Positions 8,303-16,908 are shown, counted from the first letter of the stretch. The stretch: DNA of 64,000 bases from Lachnospiraceae bacterium UBA7086 (GCA_002492525.1 DKZA01000039.1:62001-126000), one strand, 5' to 3'. Numbers and translations are program-made. Notes: generated from the letters alone by a model not told the origin.

Positions 8303-10342
8303 ATGAGACCAGAATGGAAAGATTTTGTAGGCGGTAAGTGGGACAAAGAAATCAATGTCCGTGACTTTATCCAGAGGAATTATCATCCTTATGACGGTGA
8401 CGAGTCCTTCTTAGCTGAACCTACACAGAACACAAAAGACTTATGGGCACAGGTTCTTGACTTACAGAAGCAGGAACGTGAAGCCGGCGGTGTACTTGAT
8501 ATGGACACCAAGGTAGTTTCCACCATCACATCCCACGGTCCCGGCTACTTGGACAAGAGCAAAGAGACAATCGTAGGTTTCCAGACAGATAAGCCTTTCA
8601 AGCGTTCCCTTCAGCCTTATGGCGGTATCAGAATGGCAGAGAAGGCATGTTCTGACAACGGTTACGAAGTTGACCCTGAAATCAGCGAATTCTTCTCTAC
8701 TCACAGAAAGACACACAATGCAGGCTGTTTCGATGCTTACAATCAGGAAATGAGAGCATGCCGTTCTTCTCATATCATTACAGGTCTTCCGGATGCTTAT
8801 GGCCGTGGCCGTATCATCGGTGACTACAGACGTGTTGCTCTGTACGGTATCGACAGACTGATTGAAGACAAACAGGCACAGAAGGATTCCACAGGCCGCG
8901 TTATGACAGACGATGTAATCCGTCTCCGTGAAGAGCTTTCCGAGCAGATGGTTGCTTTAAAGATGATGAAAGAAATGGCTGCATCTTACGGCTGCGATAT
9001 TTCCAAACCGGCATCTAACGTACAGGAAGCGATTCAGGCTACCTACTTCGGATATCTTTGTGCAGTGAAGGAGCAGAATGGTGCTGCTATGTCTCTTGGC
9101 CGTACTTCTACTTTCCTTGACGTATATGCAGAGCGCGATCTTGCTAACGGTACTTTCACCGAGCAGCAGATTCAGGAATTCGTTGATCACTTCATTATGA
9201 AGTTAAGATGTATCAAATTTGCTCGTACACCTGAGTACAACCAGATTTTCGCCGGCGATCCGGTATGGGTAACAGAGTCCCTCGGCGGTGTTGGTGTTGA
9301 CGGTCGTTCCATGGTTACCAAGATGAGCTTCCGTTATCTGCACACATTAACCAACTTAGGACCTTCTCCGGAACCCAACTTAACAGTTCTGTGGTCCACA
9401 AGGCTTCCTGAAGCTTGGAAGAAATACTGTGCTAAGATGTCCATCCAGACCTCTTCCATCCAGTATGAGAACGATGATCTGATGAGAGTAACTCACGGTG
9501 ATGACTACGGTATCGCATGCTGCGTATCTTCCATGGTTATCGGTAAAGAAATGCAGTTCTTCGGTGCACGTGCTAACGTTGCTAAATGTCTGTTATACGC
9601 ATTAAATGGTGGTATCGATGAAGTTACCAAGAAGCAGGTTGGTCCTAAGTATCGTCCTGTTACCGGTGATGTTCTCGACTATGACGATGTTATGGATAAA
9701 TTCATCGACATGTTAGAGTGGCAGGCTGATGTATATGTAAACACATTGAACATCATCCACTATATGCATGACAAATACTGCTACGAGAGAGCAGAGATGG
9801 CTCTTCATGACAAGAACGTTAAGCGTTATTTCGCAACAGGTGTCGCAGGCCTTTCCATCGTAGCTGACTCCCTGTCCGCTATTAAATATGCCAAGGTTGA
9901 GCCTATCAGAGACGAAGACGGCATTATCGTTGACTTCAAGACTACCGGTGAGTTCCCGAAATATGGTAACGATGATGACCGTGTAGACGAGATTGCTCAG
10001 GAGATCGTACACAAATTCATGACAGCTATCAGAAGACATCATACCTACAGAGAAGGTGTTCCGACAACTTCTATCCTTACCATTACTTCTAATGTAACTT
10101 ATGGTAAGGCTACAGGTAACACACCTGACGGACGTAAGAAAGGTCAGCCTTTCGCTCCTGGTGCTAACCCGATGCATGGACGTGATACTCACGGTGCGGT
10201 AGCTTCCTTATCTTCCGTATCCAAACTTCCGTTCAATGATGCACAGGATGGTATCTCCAATACCTTCACCATCATTCCTGGTGCTCTTGGTAAAGAAGAT
10301 CAGGTATTTGCAGGGGATATCGAGGTAGATTTAAGTAAATAG
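8303..10342 (+). CDS. pflB: Pyruvate formate-lyase catalytic core lacking the glycyl-radical domain
   Basis: This 679-residue protein matches the body of formate C-acetyltransferase, which turns pyruvate and CoA into acetyl-CoA and formate. The two active-site cysteines are in GIACCVSSMVIGK, and the core motifs SLQPYGGIRM, GLPDAYGRGRIIGDYRR and NTPDGRKKGQPFAPGANPMHG are intact. It stops after LGKEDQVFAGDIEVDLSK, where full-length PFL (about 740-760 residues, e.g. E. coli) continues into the radical-bearing C-terminus. That missing part is encoded separately at 10638-10880. The three genes lie in three different frames, each with its own strong ribosome site, so a stop-codon or frameshift error does not explain the split. 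Codon use is strongly biased, as in highly expressed genes. Confidence 0.95.
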   Translation: MRPEWKDFVGGKWDKEINVRDFIQRNYHPYDGDESFLAEPTQNTKDLWAQVLDLQKQEREAGGVLDMDTKVVSTITSHGPGYLDKSKETIVGFQTDKPFKRSLQPYGGIRMAEKACSDNGYEVDPEISEFFSTHRKTHNAGCFDAYNQEMRACRSSHIITGLPDAYGRGRIIGDYRRVALYGIDRLIEDKQAQKDSTGRVMTDDVIRLREELSEQMVALKMMKEMAASYGCDISKPASNVQEAIQATYFGYLCAVKEQNGAAMSLGRTSTFLDVYAERDLANGTFTEQQIQEFVDHFIMKLRCIKFARTPEYNQIFAGDPVWVTESLGGVGVDGRSMVTKMSFRYLHTLTNLGPSPEPNLTVLWSTRLPEAWKKYCAKMSIQTSSIQYENDDLMRVTHGDDYGIACCVSSMVIGKEMQFFGARANVAKCLLYALNGGIDEVTKKQVGPKYRPVTGDVLDYDDVMDKFIDMLEWQADVYVNTLNIIHYMHDKYCYERAEMALHDKNVKRYFATGVAGLSIVADSLSAIKYAKVEPIRDEDGIIVDFKTTGEFPKYGNDDDRVDEIAQEIVHKFMTAIRRHHTYREGVPTTSILTITSNVTYGKATGNTPDGRKKGQPFAPGANPMHGRDTHGAVASLSSVSKLPFNDAQDGISNTFTIIPGALGKEDQVFAGDIEVDLSK

Positions 10343-10368
10343 TCCATATATGAAGGAGGAAACAATAT

Positions 10369-10569
10369 ATGGATGACAAAAAAATGATTGATGACTTTGT
10401 CAGGATGATGGATTCCGGGATGGCACAGGGTGTCGGACATGTGAATGTAGAAGTCGATGACAAGGCACAGGAATCAAATATTCAGACCATGGGGTGCACG
10501 GATTGCTCCCGTACCCCATTGGCCTGCAGTGTCCCGACTCTCCATGAGGGGCTGGACGATTTTAAATAG
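10369..10569 (+). CDS. Small protein with glycyl-radical-domain-like N-terminus and Cys-rich tail
   Basis: A 66-residue protein preceded by AAGGAGG and placed between the PFL core and its radical domain. Residues 7-29 align without gaps to residues 8-30 of the radical-domain protein (10638-10880): 8 of 23 identical (Asp8, Val11, Asp15, Gly21, His24, Asn26, Val27, Val29), most others conservative. After that it lacks the RVSGYAV radical loop and instead ends GCTDCSRTPLACSV and an acidic tail, giving Cys43, Cys46 and Cys53. I do not recognise a named family. It could occupy the same groove of the core as the radical domain, as a placeholder, protector or assembly factor, with the cysteines sensing redox state or binding metal; this is inference. 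Confidence 0.85.
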   Translation: MDDKKMIDDFVRMMDSGMAQGVGHVNVEVDDKAQESNIQTMGCTDCSRTPLACSVPTLHEGLDDFK

Positions 10570-10572
10570 CAT

Positions 10573-10604
10573 TGAGCCATGAGGATTCACGAGTATATGG
10601 CTCA
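10573..10604 (+). other. Intercistronic hairpin before the glycyl-radical domain gene
   Basis: TGAGCCAT (10573-10580) and ATGGCTCA (10597-10604) form a perfect 8-bp stem with a 16-base loop. No T-run follows, so it is not an intrinsic terminator. It may be an RNA processing or stability element that lets the radical-domain message accumulate independently. Confidence 0.5.
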
Positions 10605-10637
10605 TACAACAAAAATATATCGTAGGAGGACAAAACA

Positions 10638-10880
10638 ATGGCAGCAGCAAATGCTCAGGTAGATAACTTAGTTTCTTTATTAGATGGTTATGCAACAAAG
10701 GGCGGCCATCACCTTAACGTCAATGTACTCAACAGAGATACTTTATTAGATGCTCAGAAGCATCCCGAGAACTATCCTCAGTTGACAATCCGCGTATCCG
10801 GTTATGCAGTAAACTTCATCAAGTTAACACCGGAACAGCAGGCAGACGTTATCTCTCGTACATTCCACGAGAGCATCTAA
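10638..10880 (+). CDS. grcA: Stand-alone glycyl-radical domain of pyruvate formate-lyase
   Basis: An 80-residue protein equal to the C-terminal end of PFL. It has GGHHLNVNVLNRDTLLDA, the radical loop IRVSGYAVNF with radical Gly55, and the ending TPEQQADVISRTFHESI. E. coli YfiD/GrcA is a known spare part of this type that repairs oxygen-cleaved PFL; it keeps a longer N-terminus and sits beside a complete PFL gene. Here the partner core at 8303-10342 has no radical domain of its own, so this protein should be an obligate subunit, activated by PflA (11026-11802). The AGGAGG site lies about 8 bases before the ATG, and a strong terminator follows. Confidence 0.93.
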   Translation: MAAANAQVDNLVSLLDGYATKGGHHLNVNVLNRDTLLDAQKHPENYPQLTIRVSGYAVNFIKLTPEQQADVISRTFHESI

Positions 10881-10902
10881 GCAAGTAAATCTTAGAAGTT
10901 TT

Positions 10903-10937
10903 AAGGAGCTGACCGTTCTTCCGGTCGGCTCCTTTTT
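10903..10937 (+). terminator. Terminator of the split pfl operon
   Basis: A 13-bp stem (10903-10915 with 10922-10934, one G-T pair) followed by TTTTTAT separates the three pfl genes from pflA. Confidence 0.9.
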
Positions 10938-11025
10938 ATGTTATCAGGAAATTTATTTCATCTGGTTTTTTACCCTTATAAAGAGTATACTATTGTTATC
11001 ATGGATAGAAAGGCAGGTTATAAAA

Positions 11026-11802
11026 ATGCAAGGCAGAATACATTCTTTAGAAAGCTTCGGCACCGTGGATGGGCCCGGAACACGTTTTGTAGTCTTTGTT
11101 CAGGGCTGTCCTATGCGTTGTGCCTACTGTCACAATCCCGACACCTGGGAAATGAATGGCGGCACTTTGATGGAACCGGAATATATTTTTGAACAATACA
11201 AACGAAACGAGGCCTTCTATAAGGGCGGCGGTATCACGGTCACCGGCGGCGAACCCTTAATGCAGGTGGATTTTTTAATTGATTTATTCACGATTGCCAA
11301 AGCGGACAACGTGCATACCTGTATTGATTCCTCTGGTATTGCATACAAAAAAAACGCTAACCCCGAATGGCTTGCCAAACTGGACAAGTTAATGACATTG
11401 ACGGATCTGGTCATGCTCGACATCAAACATATTGATCCGGAAAAGCATAAGGAACTTACCTCTCAACCCAATGACGGTATACTTGCCTTTGCCGAATACC
11501 TGAACGAAAAGCAGGTTGATATGTGGATCCGTCATGTCATTGTACCGGGACTCACAGATGATGACAAATACCTCTACCAACTTGGGTATTTTATTGGCGC
11601 TTTTACAAACTTAAAAGCACTTGACGCACTTCCCTATCACACCATGGGAGAGTCCAAATATGAAAAACTCGGTATGAAATACAAGCTTGCCGGTGTTCCT
11701 GCCATGGATAAAGATAAACTGGTGGAGAAGAAGAAAGTCATCCTAGATGGTATCCGCAAACGCCGTGAAGAACTTGGTATAAAAAATCATCATGAAGAAT
11801 AA
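11026..11802 (+). CDS. pflA: Pyruvate formate-lyase activating enzyme (radical SAM)
   Basis: A 258-residue radical SAM enzyme with the PFL-activase start GRIHSLESFGTVDGPGTRF, the cluster motif CPMRCAYC (CX3CX2C), and GGGITVTGGEPLMQ. It uses S-adenosylmethionine and a [4Fe-4S] cluster to take a hydrogen from the PFL glycine, here presumably Gly55 of the separate radical-domain protein. A longer frame from 10993 exists, but family start MQGRIHS and AGGCAGG upstream favour 11026. It is behind a terminator, so it is probably expressed from its own promoter; TATACT at 10986-10991 is a possible -10 without a clear -35. Confidence 0.95.
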   Translation: MQGRIHSLESFGTVDGPGTRFVVFVQGCPMRCAYCHNPDTWEMNGGTLMEPEYIFEQYKRNEAFYKGGGITVTGGEPLMQVDFLIDLFTIAKADNVHTCIDSSGIAYKKNANPEWLAKLDKLMTLTDLVMLDIKHIDPEKHKELTSQPNDGILAFAEYLNEKQVDMWIRHVIVPGLTDDDKYLYQLGYFIGAFTNLKALDALPYHTMGESKYEKLGMKYKLAGVPAMDKDKLVEKKKVILDGIRKRREELGIKNHHEE

Positions 11803-11850
11803 AGCACCTTATCCATCCGGCAATTATACGACTGTTTCCACACTTTACCC

Positions 11851-11879
11851 TTGTATATTTATCTCATTTATATTAGAAT
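11851..11879 (+). promoter_or_regulatory. Probable promoter of the ferredoxin gene
   Basis: TTGTAT (11851-11856) and TAGAAT (11874-11879) with a 17-base spacer, about 67 bases before the ferredoxin ATG. Confidence 0.55.
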
Positions 11880-11946
11880 AAGATGTAGATAATTGATCAA
11901 TATATATCAATTTCAAACAGTCTTATATTCAAGGAGGATAATTGCT

Positions 11947-12117
11947 ATGGCATATGTAATTAGTGACGCTTGTGTATCTTGCGGTGCATGTGAGGCTCAG
12001 TGCCCAGTAGGCGCTATCAGCATGGGAGATGGTAAATTTGAGATCGACCCGGCAAAATGCATCGATTGCGGATCTTGTGCAGGTGTTTGCCCGACAGGTT
12101 CTATCTCTCAGGGTTAA
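11947..12117 (+). CDS. 2[4Fe-4S] ferredoxin, clostridial type
   Basis: A 56-residue protein with the two CX2CX2CX3CP motifs, CVSCGACEAQCP and CIDCGSCAGVCP, at the typical clostridial length. It carries low-potential electrons between pyruvate oxidation, hydrogenase and radical SAM activation. AAGGAGG upstream sets the ATG at 11947; a longer frame to 11893 lacks this. It is monocistronic, with a promoter at 11851-11879 and a terminator at 12129-12162. It may reduce PflA or the hydrogenase (inference). Confidence 0.95.
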   Translation: MAYVISDACVSCGACEAQCPVGAISMGDGKFEIDPAKCIDCGSCAGVCPTGSISQG

Positions 12118-12128
12118 TGATCCTATGA

Positions 12129-12162
12129 TCCCCTATCATAGATTGATAGGGGATTTTCTTTT
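12129..12162 (+). terminator. Ferredoxin gene terminator overlapping the merR 3' end
   Basis: TCCCCTATCA (12129-12138) and TGATAGGGGA (12144-12153) form a perfect 10-bp stem with a 5-base loop, followed by TTTTCTTTT. The convergent merR stop codon (12136-12138) lies inside the stem. Confidence 0.88.
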
Positions 12163-12885
12163 GCTTTTGGGAAGTTTTTCCTTCGGCAGATGTCTCTGTC
12201 TTATCATCTCATCAATCTTTCGATAATGCTCCTCTTCTTTTTTCCAGTGTTCTTCGTCCCGCTCCTCCTGCTGTCTGAATTGATAATCCAACTCTTTTAA
12301 AATGCTCTCCTTAATTTCCGTGCACATTTCCTGATTAGCCGTCTTAACGGCTTCTGTAATCATGTGTTGCAAAAGATATTGCAGTCTCGCAGCCTTCTGT
12401 GTCTTGTCCATATCCTCTTGTACGGCATATTCCGACAAACTCTCGCCCGGTGTCTCTATCACCGGATCCTTACCCTTAGACAGCGTAACCATATATTTCT
12501 TGGCCTTTTTCATGACCATATCCTCCACCCTGTGTTCCATATTATCTTCCTTCTCCATGATGCTTTCCTTCCCCACATTACTATCGGTATATTCAGACTC
12601 CTTGCTCTGATTATCTTCTTTTTCCGGTCTCACTTTATCCGTCGCAGCTATAATACCGCCACCGCCGCGCAAAACAGTGCGTATTGCCTTAAGTTGCAAT
12701 CCCTGTTCCTTCAACAGCTTAATCTGCTGCAACTGTTCAATATCCTTGACCGTATAGCAACGATGCCCCATTTCATTTCGCTTAATAGAAAGCTGTAATT
12801 CATCCTCCCAGTAACGCAGCACATGTGTCTCCACCTGTACTTTTTTCGCCGCTTCCGATATGTAATAAATCGTGTTTTCTCCCAT
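12136..12885 (-). CDS. MerR-family DNA-binding protein with long charged C-terminus
   Basis: A 249-residue protein. The N-terminal MerR winged helix (about 5-75) has YYISEAAKKVQVETHVLRYWE and GHRCYTVKDIEQLQQIK. A Gly-rich break follows, then a Lys/Glu-rich region and a C-terminal helix (about 160-235) with QQEERDEEHWKKEEEHYRK. No effector-binding Cys pattern or known ligand domain is visible, so the signal is unknown. RacA-like and other MerR proteins with coiled C-termini can act as chromosome-binding factors. The last codons form one arm of the ferredoxin terminator. Confidence 0.85.
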   Translation of the reverse strand: MGENTIYYISEAAKKVQVETHVLRYWEDELQLSIKRNEMGHRCYTVKDIEQLQQIKLLKEQGLQLKAIRTVLRGGGGIIAATDKVRPEKEDNQSKESEYTDSNVGKESIMEKEDNMEHRVEDMVMKKAKKYMVTLSKGKDPVIETPGESLSEYAVQEDMDKTQKAARLQYLLQHMITEAVKTANQEMCTEIKESILKELDYQFRQQEERDEEHWKKEEEHYRKIDEMIRQRHLPKEKLPKSKRKSPINL

Positions 12886-12963
12886 GTTATTTCTCCTTTC
12901 TGTCCCGGTTCTGCCTGCAGACGCCTGCGGCAGAGATCCTGCTATTTTCCTATATCATAAACA

Positions 12964-13001
12964 ACAAAAGAGACGCCGCCCCTCTGGCTCGTCTCTTTTG
13001 T
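12964..13001 (-). terminator. Terminator downstream of dnaB
   Basis: A perfect 12-bp stem (12964-12975 with 12990-13001) around a C/T-rich loop. On the minus strand the 3' arm ends TTTTGTTGTTT. It closes the gdpP-rplI-dnaB unit. Confidence 0.8.
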
Positions 13002-13029
13002 ATAAGTTTTCTATTGTTATATTTCTATT

Positions 13030-14361
13030 TTATTTCTGTAAATTTGCAAATTTCGTATAATCCGGCAGCCATACCAACTCTACCGTACCGATCGGGCCGT
13101 TTCTCTGTTTCGCAATAATAATCTCCGCGATTCCCTTCTTCTCTGTGTCCTTGTTATAATAATCATCCCGATAAATGAACATGACCACATCGGCATCCTG
13201 CTCGATAGCTCCCGACTCACGCAGATCAGACAGCATCGGTCTGTGGTCGGGTCTTTGCTCCACTGCCCTGGAAAGCTGCGAAAGCGCGATCACCGGCACC
13301 CGGAGTTCCCTGGCCAGCGCCTTTAAGGAGCGGGAAATATCTGAAATCTCCTGTTGTCTGGAATCTGTGCTTCTGCCGCTTCCGGACATCAACTGTAAGT
13401 AGTCAATGATAATCATTTCCAGATTATGCTCCAATTTATATTTACGGCATTTAGAACGCAGTTCAGAAATACTGATACCGGGTGTATCATCAATAATCAA
13501 ATTCGACTTGCCGATTACTGCCGCACTCTCAATCAGTTTTTCCCATTCAACATCCGAGAGATTGCCCGTCCTAAGATGTTGGGAATCCACCCGGGACTCC
13601 ATGGAAAAAAGTCGATTGACCAATTGCTCCTTAGACATTTCCAGACTAAAGATCGCCACGGTCTTATTCTGCTTAAACGCCACATATTCCGCCACATTTA
13701 AGACAAAGGCTGTTTTACCCATGGAAGGTCTTGCCGCCACCAGAATAAGGTCGGAAGGCTGCATACCGGCCGTCTTATAATCCAGATCCAGAAAACCGGT
13801 TGCCACTCCGGTAACATTACCCTTATTATGGGATGCCCGCTCGATATTATCCATAGCGTTCATAACGATCTGTCTGATGGGAACAAACTCATCGCTGTTC
13901 CTTCGCTGTATCAGATCAAAAACCCGCTTCTCCGTGTCTTCCAGAATATCTTCCAGACTTTCCTTACCCACATAGCAGGTATTGGCGATTTCCTCATTCA
14001 GGCGGATCAGCCTCCGCAGTGTTGCCTTCTCCGCCACAATATTGGCATAGTATTTAATGTTCGCCGAAGTGGGTACTGCAGTAATCAAATCCCGGATAAA
14101 TTCCAGACTGCTCACCTCGGGAGGCACATCTTTTTCTTTCAGCCTGTCCTGCAAAGTGACCAGATCCACCGGCTTACCCTCATCATTGAGTTCCACCATA
14201 GTATCAAAGAGCGTTCCGTACTGTTTGTTATAAAAATCTTCTCCCAGTACAATCTCAGCCGCCACTACGATTGCTTCTCTATCCATGATCATAGAGCCAA
14301 TAACAGACTGTTCCGCCTCCATACTGTGCGGCAAAATCCTTTTAAGTAACGCTTCCTCCAA
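13030..14361 (-). CDS. dnaB: Replicative DNA helicase DnaB
   Basis: A 443-residue helicase of normal length. The N-terminal DnaB domain (about 8-110, with HSMEAEQSVIGSMI) is joined to a RecA-like ATPase (about 175-440) with Walker A ARPSMGKTAF, Walker B MIIIDYLQLM and the arginine-finger region SGAIEQDADVVMFI. It unwinds DNA ahead of the replisome. The order gdpP-rplI-dnaB on one strand is the conserved Firmicutes arrangement. The gap to rplI is 10 bases. Confidence 0.97.
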   Translation of the reverse strand: MEEALLKRILPHSMEAEQSVIGSMIMDREAIVVAAEIVLGEDFYNKQYGTLFDTMVELNDEGKPVDLVTLQDRLKEKDVPPEVSSLEFIRDLITAVPTSANIKYYANIVAEKATLRRLIRLNEEIANTCYVGKESLEDILEDTEKRVFDLIQRRNSDEFVPIRQIVMNAMDNIERASHNKGNVTGVATGFLDLDYKTAGMQPSDLILVAARPSMGKTAFVLNVAEYVAFKQNKTVAIFSLEMSKEQLVNRLFSMESRVDSQHLRTGNLSDVEWEKLIESAAVIGKSNLIIDDTPGISISELRSKCRKYKLEHNLEMIIIDYLQLMSGSGRSTDSRQQEISDISRSLKALARELRVPVIALSQLSRAVEQRPDHRPMLSDLRESGAIEQDADVVMFIYRDDYYNKDTEKKGIAEIIIAKQRNGPIGTVELVWLPDYTKFANLQK

Positions 14362-14371
14362 TGTCTGTCAC

Positions 14372-14821
14372 CTACGCTTCTTCTATCACTTTAACCTTTA
14401 ATTTGCCGGTCACCTTAGTATGCAGTTTCACACCTACTTCATAAACACCCAGCGCCTTAATTGCCTCCGGAAGCTGTATCTTCTTCTTATCAAGTTCAAG
14501 ACCGCACTGTTCCTTGGCTGCCTGCGCAATTTCTTTAGAAGAAACGGAGCCAAAAGCTCTGCCGCCCTCACCGGATTTCATCTTAAGAACCACTTCCTTC
14601 GTTTCCAATACCTCAGCCAGCTGCTGTGCTGCCTCGAGTTGTTCCTGTGCCACTTTATCGGCATTGGCTTTCTGTAATTTCAGATCATTCATATTCTTAG
14701 AGTTCGCTTCCACACCAAGTTTCTTAGGCAGTACAAAATTCCTTGCATACCCATCACTCACGTTGACGATCTCACCCTTTTTCCCCAGAGACTTTACGTC
14801 TTCCAATAAAATAACTTTCAT
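14372..14821 (-). CDS. rplI: 50S ribosomal protein L9
   Basis: A 149-residue protein with the L9 N-terminal signature MKVILLEDVKSLGKKGE, GYARNFVLPKKLG, a long connecting helix (about 40-75) and the C-terminal domain with FGSVSSKEIAQA. Normal length. It sits between gdpP and dnaB with gaps of 32 and 10 bases. Confidence 0.97.
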   Translation of the reverse strand: MKVILLEDVKSLGKKGEIVNVSDGYARNFVLPKKLGVEANSKNMNDLKLQKANADKVAQEQLEAAQQLAEVLETKEVVLKMKSGEGGRAFGSVSSKEIAQAAKEQCGLELDKKKIQLPEAIKALGVYEVGVKLHTKVTGKLKVKVIEEA

Positions 14822-14853
14822 CTTTCTGCCCCTTTCCCAGGCCTGCCGGATAT

Positions 14854-16908
14854 CTATGCAAGCTCTCCTTCTGCAATCATCGCATCAAGCGTCCTCTTAA
14901 TCGCCACAATGCCCTCTTCCAGCGTACCGTTCTCAATCTGCGCGCCCGCAATGTTTAGATGGCCGCCGCCGCCCATTCTTTCCATGACGACCTGTACATT
15001 TACTTCATCAATGGAACGGGCACTGATATAAATAATTCCATTATAAGGTGTCAGTATGAAGCTGGCCTTAATTCCCCGGATGTTCAACAACTCGTTAGCC
15101 GCCTGTGCACCCACCACTGTAGGACTTGCCACATCATGTCCGGTACATACGGATATGGCATAGAAATCTCTGTAAATCTCCGCCTGACTGACCGCATCTG
15201 CTTTCGCCTTATACTCTGCCGCATCATCCCGGAAAATCTTCCTTACACGGGTTACATCAGCGCCATTTCTGCGAAGAAAAGCAGCCGCCTCAAAAGTTCT
15301 GACACCCGTTTTGGTCATGAAATTATTCGTATCAATCATAATACCGGAATACATACAGTCCGCTTCCTCTGACGTCAGTTTCAGATCGTCACTGATGTAC
15401 TGCAGAATCTCGGATACCATCTCACAGGCTGAGGAAGCATACGCTTCTATGTAAGATAAAGTCGCGTTCTCTATAATCTCTGTACCCTGCCTGTGATGAT
15501 CCAATACCACCACGGACTTACAGCGCTTTAATAGTTCAGGACACTCCGTAATACTGGGTTTGTTCACATCCACCACCACCAGTACCGCATTGTTGCCCAC
15601 CATTTCGAGCGCCTGCATATTATTGATGATCATATCCTCGGCATACTCTTCGTTATGCAAAAACATTTCCACCATAGGCTGTGTGGAGGACGTCACATCA
15701 TTTAACACAATATGCGCCTTCTTTTCCATGGTCTTTGCAATCCTGTAGATACCCACGGAAGCACCAAAACTGTCCACATCACCCATGCGGTGTCCCATGA
15801 CATACACATCGTCTTTCACAGAAATAATCTCTTTGAGCGCATGGGCTTTTACTCTTGCCTTGACACGGGTACTCTTTTCCATCTGCTGGCTCTTCCCGCC
15901 ATAATAAATCACATTCTCGGGCACCTTCACCACTGCCTGATCACCGCCGCGGCCCAGAGCGATGTCAATGGCATTTCTCGCGAACTCGTAATTCTGTGCA
16001 TAAGTAAGTCCGTTTAAACCCATACCGATACTAATGGTGACCGCCATCTCATTTCCAATATTGACAGTCTTTACATCCTCCAAAAGATCGAACCGGCTCT
16101 CCTGCAGTTGCGTGACTGCCTGCTTGCGCATGATTACCAGGTATTTATCCTTCTCAAGCTTCTTACAGATACCATCCATGGAGGCAATATATTTATTTAC
16201 CTTACGATCGATCAACGCGATTAACAGAGAACGTCTTACCTCCTCCACGCTCTCTAAAGCTTCCTCATAATTATCCAGATAGATAAGCCCTACTGCCAGA
16301 GACTGATCATCCACCTCTTTCAAGGCAATCTTAAGCGCTGTTTCATCGAACAGATACATGGCGATCAGATAGCCGTCATACCCTTTTGCCTCTATGATAT
16401 CACTATTCTGCGCCATTTCTTTCAAAGATATTTTCTTGAGTTTGGCAATATAATTTCCCGCTTCATATTCCACATCAAACTCAACTTCATCCTCTTCATT
16501 TATTCCGGGCAGCTTGTCCTTTGTAATAGAGGGAAAAAGAGAAGTGACAGACTTGCGATATCCCTTTTCCTGATGAACCAGGCGCTCAAACGCGATATTC
16601 GTCCAGATAACTTTGCCGCCGTCATCCAACAGCGCATGGGGCAGTTCCAGATCCCTTAAAAGTCTTCTCTGTATTTGTCCGTACTGTGTCGCAAAACTGA
16701 TCAGTTCATTCATGATGATAGGTTTATTATAAAGCATCATCGACAGAATAATTGCAAGATAAAGAATTAAAAACGCACTTAAAACAAGTCCTGCCCTATA
16801 ATCAATCATATAGATCAGAACGTCTACTGCCATTAACAGAAATCCCAAATAGAGTGACGACTGTAAATAGGATTTCAGTCTTCCTTTTAACTTCACATTA
16901 TTCTTCAT
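14854..16908 (-). CDS. gdpP: Cyclic-di-AMP phosphodiesterase GdpP
   Basis: A 684-residue protein in the GdpP/YybT order: two membrane segments (about 14-60), a PAS-like domain (about 80-150), a degenerate GGDEF domain (about 170-305) without an intact GGDEF motif, a DHH domain (about 340-500) with GHRMGDVDSFGA and VVVLDHHRQG, and DHHA1 (about 590-680) with MGGGGHLNIAGAQ. It hydrolyses c-di-AMP to pApA and so opposes CdaA (24022-24897). It heads the gdpP-rplI-dnaB cluster. Confidence 0.95.
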   Translation of the reverse strand: MKNNVKLKGRLKSYLQSSLYLGFLLMAVDVLIYMIDYRAGLVLSAFLILYLAIILSMMLYNKPIIMNELISFATQYGQIQRRLLRDLELPHALLDDGGKVIWTNIAFERLVHQEKGYRKSVTSLFPSITKDKLPGINEEDEVEFDVEYEAGNYIAKLKKISLKEMAQNSDIIEAKGYDGYLIAMYLFDETALKIALKEVDDQSLAVGLIYLDNYEEALESVEEVRRSLLIALIDRKVNKYIASMDGICKKLEKDKYLVIMRKQAVTQLQESRFDLLEDVKTVNIGNEMAVTISIGMGLNGLTYAQNYEFARNAIDIALGRGGDQAVVKVPENVIYYGGKSQQMEKSTRVKARVKAHALKEIISVKDDVYVMGHRMGDVDSFGASVGIYRIAKTMEKKAHIVLNDVTSSTQPMVEMFLHNEEYAEDMIINNMQALEMVGNNAVLVVVDVNKPSITECPELLKRCKSVVVLDHHRQGTEIIENATLSYIEAYASSACEMVSEILQYISDDLKLTSEEADCMYSGIMIDTNNFMTKTGVRTFEAAAFLRRNGADVTRVRKIFRDDAAEYKAKADAVSQAEIYRDFYAISVCTGHDVASPTVVGAQAANELLNIRGIKASFILTPYNGIIYISARSIDEVNVQVVMERMGGGGHLNIAGAQIENGTLEEGIVAIKRTLDAMIAEGELA

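Noticed and set aside
8303..10880. The pfl genes as one gene broken by a sequencing error
   Set aside because: The three ORFs lie in three different frames, 26 and 68 bases apart, each with a strong ribosome site; the middle one has its own distinct C-terminus. One or two errors cannot rebuild a single PFL.
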